From Ardenticatenaceae bacterium (GTDB lineage Bacteria > Chloroflexota > Anaerolineae > Promineifilales > Promineifilaceae), in NCBI GenBank assembly GCA_020634455.1, contig JACKBQ010000001.1, positions 1,922,001 to 1,986,000 on the forward strand: 64,000 bases of DNA, in the 5' to 3' direction. The translations under genes and the position numbers were made by a program. Below, piece after piece: positions 63,888-64,000 of the stretch. Numbering within the stretch: position 1 is the first letter of the stretch; each line of letters opens with the position of its first letter. A model generated the notes under the pieces. It was not told where the DNA came from. It was given only the letters and a program-made list of their open reading frames with translations, and searched no databases.

Positions 63888-64000
63888 AGGCGCAACGGCC
63901 GTTTCTCCCCTAAAATACGCGCCATCACAGATTATAGAATAGGACACTGAATTACACTGATCAACACAGATAGAAAAATCAGTGAAAATCTGTATTTATC

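Larger units (their letters stand above)
46..63903. repeat. Dispersed iterated palindrome ACGGCCGT (HIP-like)
   Basis: The octamer ACGGCCGT, usually as AACGGCCGTT or GAACGGCCGT, recurs throughout the window. Examples lie near 46, 3450, 7163, 10417, 19661, 28024, 29697, 35328, 48702, 55953 and 61707. I count more than 100 by eye, against about one expected by chance in 64 kb. It falls in all codon phases (Thr-Ala-Val, Asn-Gly-Arg, Arg-Pro) and in non-coding DNA. It is absent from the IS4/IS630 region (43.0-45.65 kb), the IS630 at 59.3-60.5 kb and the AT-rich genes at 15.4 and 42.5 kb. The IS110 gene has one copy, near its 3' end. The analogy is HIP1 of cyanobacteria; function unknown. Confidence 0.9.

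Noticed and set aside
63808..64000. c-di-AMP (ydaO-type) riboswitch upstream of the kimA-like gene
   Set aside because: I looked because Bacillus KimA has one, but the conserved core was not recognisable; only direct repeats and a terminator-like hairpin are seen.
1..64000. tRNA or rRNA genes
   Set aside because: No T-loop (GGTTCGAATCC-like) with matching cloverleaf arms or rRNA core sequence was found by eye; a tRNAscan run would settle it.

Overview
The window looks like a chromosomal segment of a Chloroflexota bacterium, probably Anaerolineae-like. This is inferred from gene content and architecture, not from a marker search. GC content is moderate to high. Metabolism includes coenzyme F420 (cofD plus two F420/deazaflavin-type oxidoreductases). 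There is a heliorhodopsin, FHA/von Willebrand-type surface proteins, an octaheme-type cytochrome and a KimA-like potassium transporter. No rRNA, tRNA, CRISPR array or prophage was seen.

Layout. 1-0.7 kb: start of a multiheme cytochrome and an ArsR regulator with a clear operator. 0.9-4.8 kb: divergent pair of VWA-FHA proteins. 5-8.7 kb: AspT-like transporter, higBA toxin-antitoxin, heliorhodopsin. 8.9-22.9 kb: methyltransferase, giant PTPS-related membrane protein, a fused dehydrogenase-like/serine-kinase-like protein, F420-type oxidoreductases, HAD and MFS proteins, and an exonuclease-WYL protein. 23.1-30.9 kb: the translation/transcription operon nusA-rnpM-infB-rbfA-nrnA-truB-ribF. 32-34.6 kb: GbsR-like regulator with an ABC exporter. 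34.6-37.3 kb: yebC-ruvC-(EAD-like membrane protein)-ruvA. 37.5-39.9 kb: sugar kinase and MFS exporter. 40-41.2 kb: IS110 element. 41.6-53.9 kb: ribokinase, nested IS elements, amidohydrolase, nucleoside hydrolase, M20 hydrolase, RarA-C-like protein, cofD, asnS and a flippase-like protein. 54-64 kb: Nudix-like protein, ABC exporter, ECF sigma with membrane anti-sigma-like partner, methyltransferase, an IS630 element, SDR and a kimA-like gene.

Two repeat phenomena dominate. First, the palindrome ACGGCCGT (often AACGGCCGTT) occurs more than 100 times by eye, in every reading frame and in intergenic DNA, but is almost absent from the IS elements and the AT-rich accessory genes. Second, most intergenic gaps carry a long perfect or near-perfect hairpin from one of about twenty repeat families. 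Several families run into genes: they supply a signal peptide, C-termini and stop codons, and three different families lie in frame inside the 1049-residue membrane protein.

The IS elements sit in or beside these hairpins. For the IS110 element the pre-insertion hairpin can be rebuilt with a CT core. The noncoding left end contains a two-stem RNA whose loops match the target and donor flanks, which is the expected layout of a bridge RNA. The other leading candidates for something undescribed are the PGDH-like/SbnI-like fusion, whose dehydrogenase half has lost catalytic residues, and the EAD-like membrane protein inside the ruv cluster.
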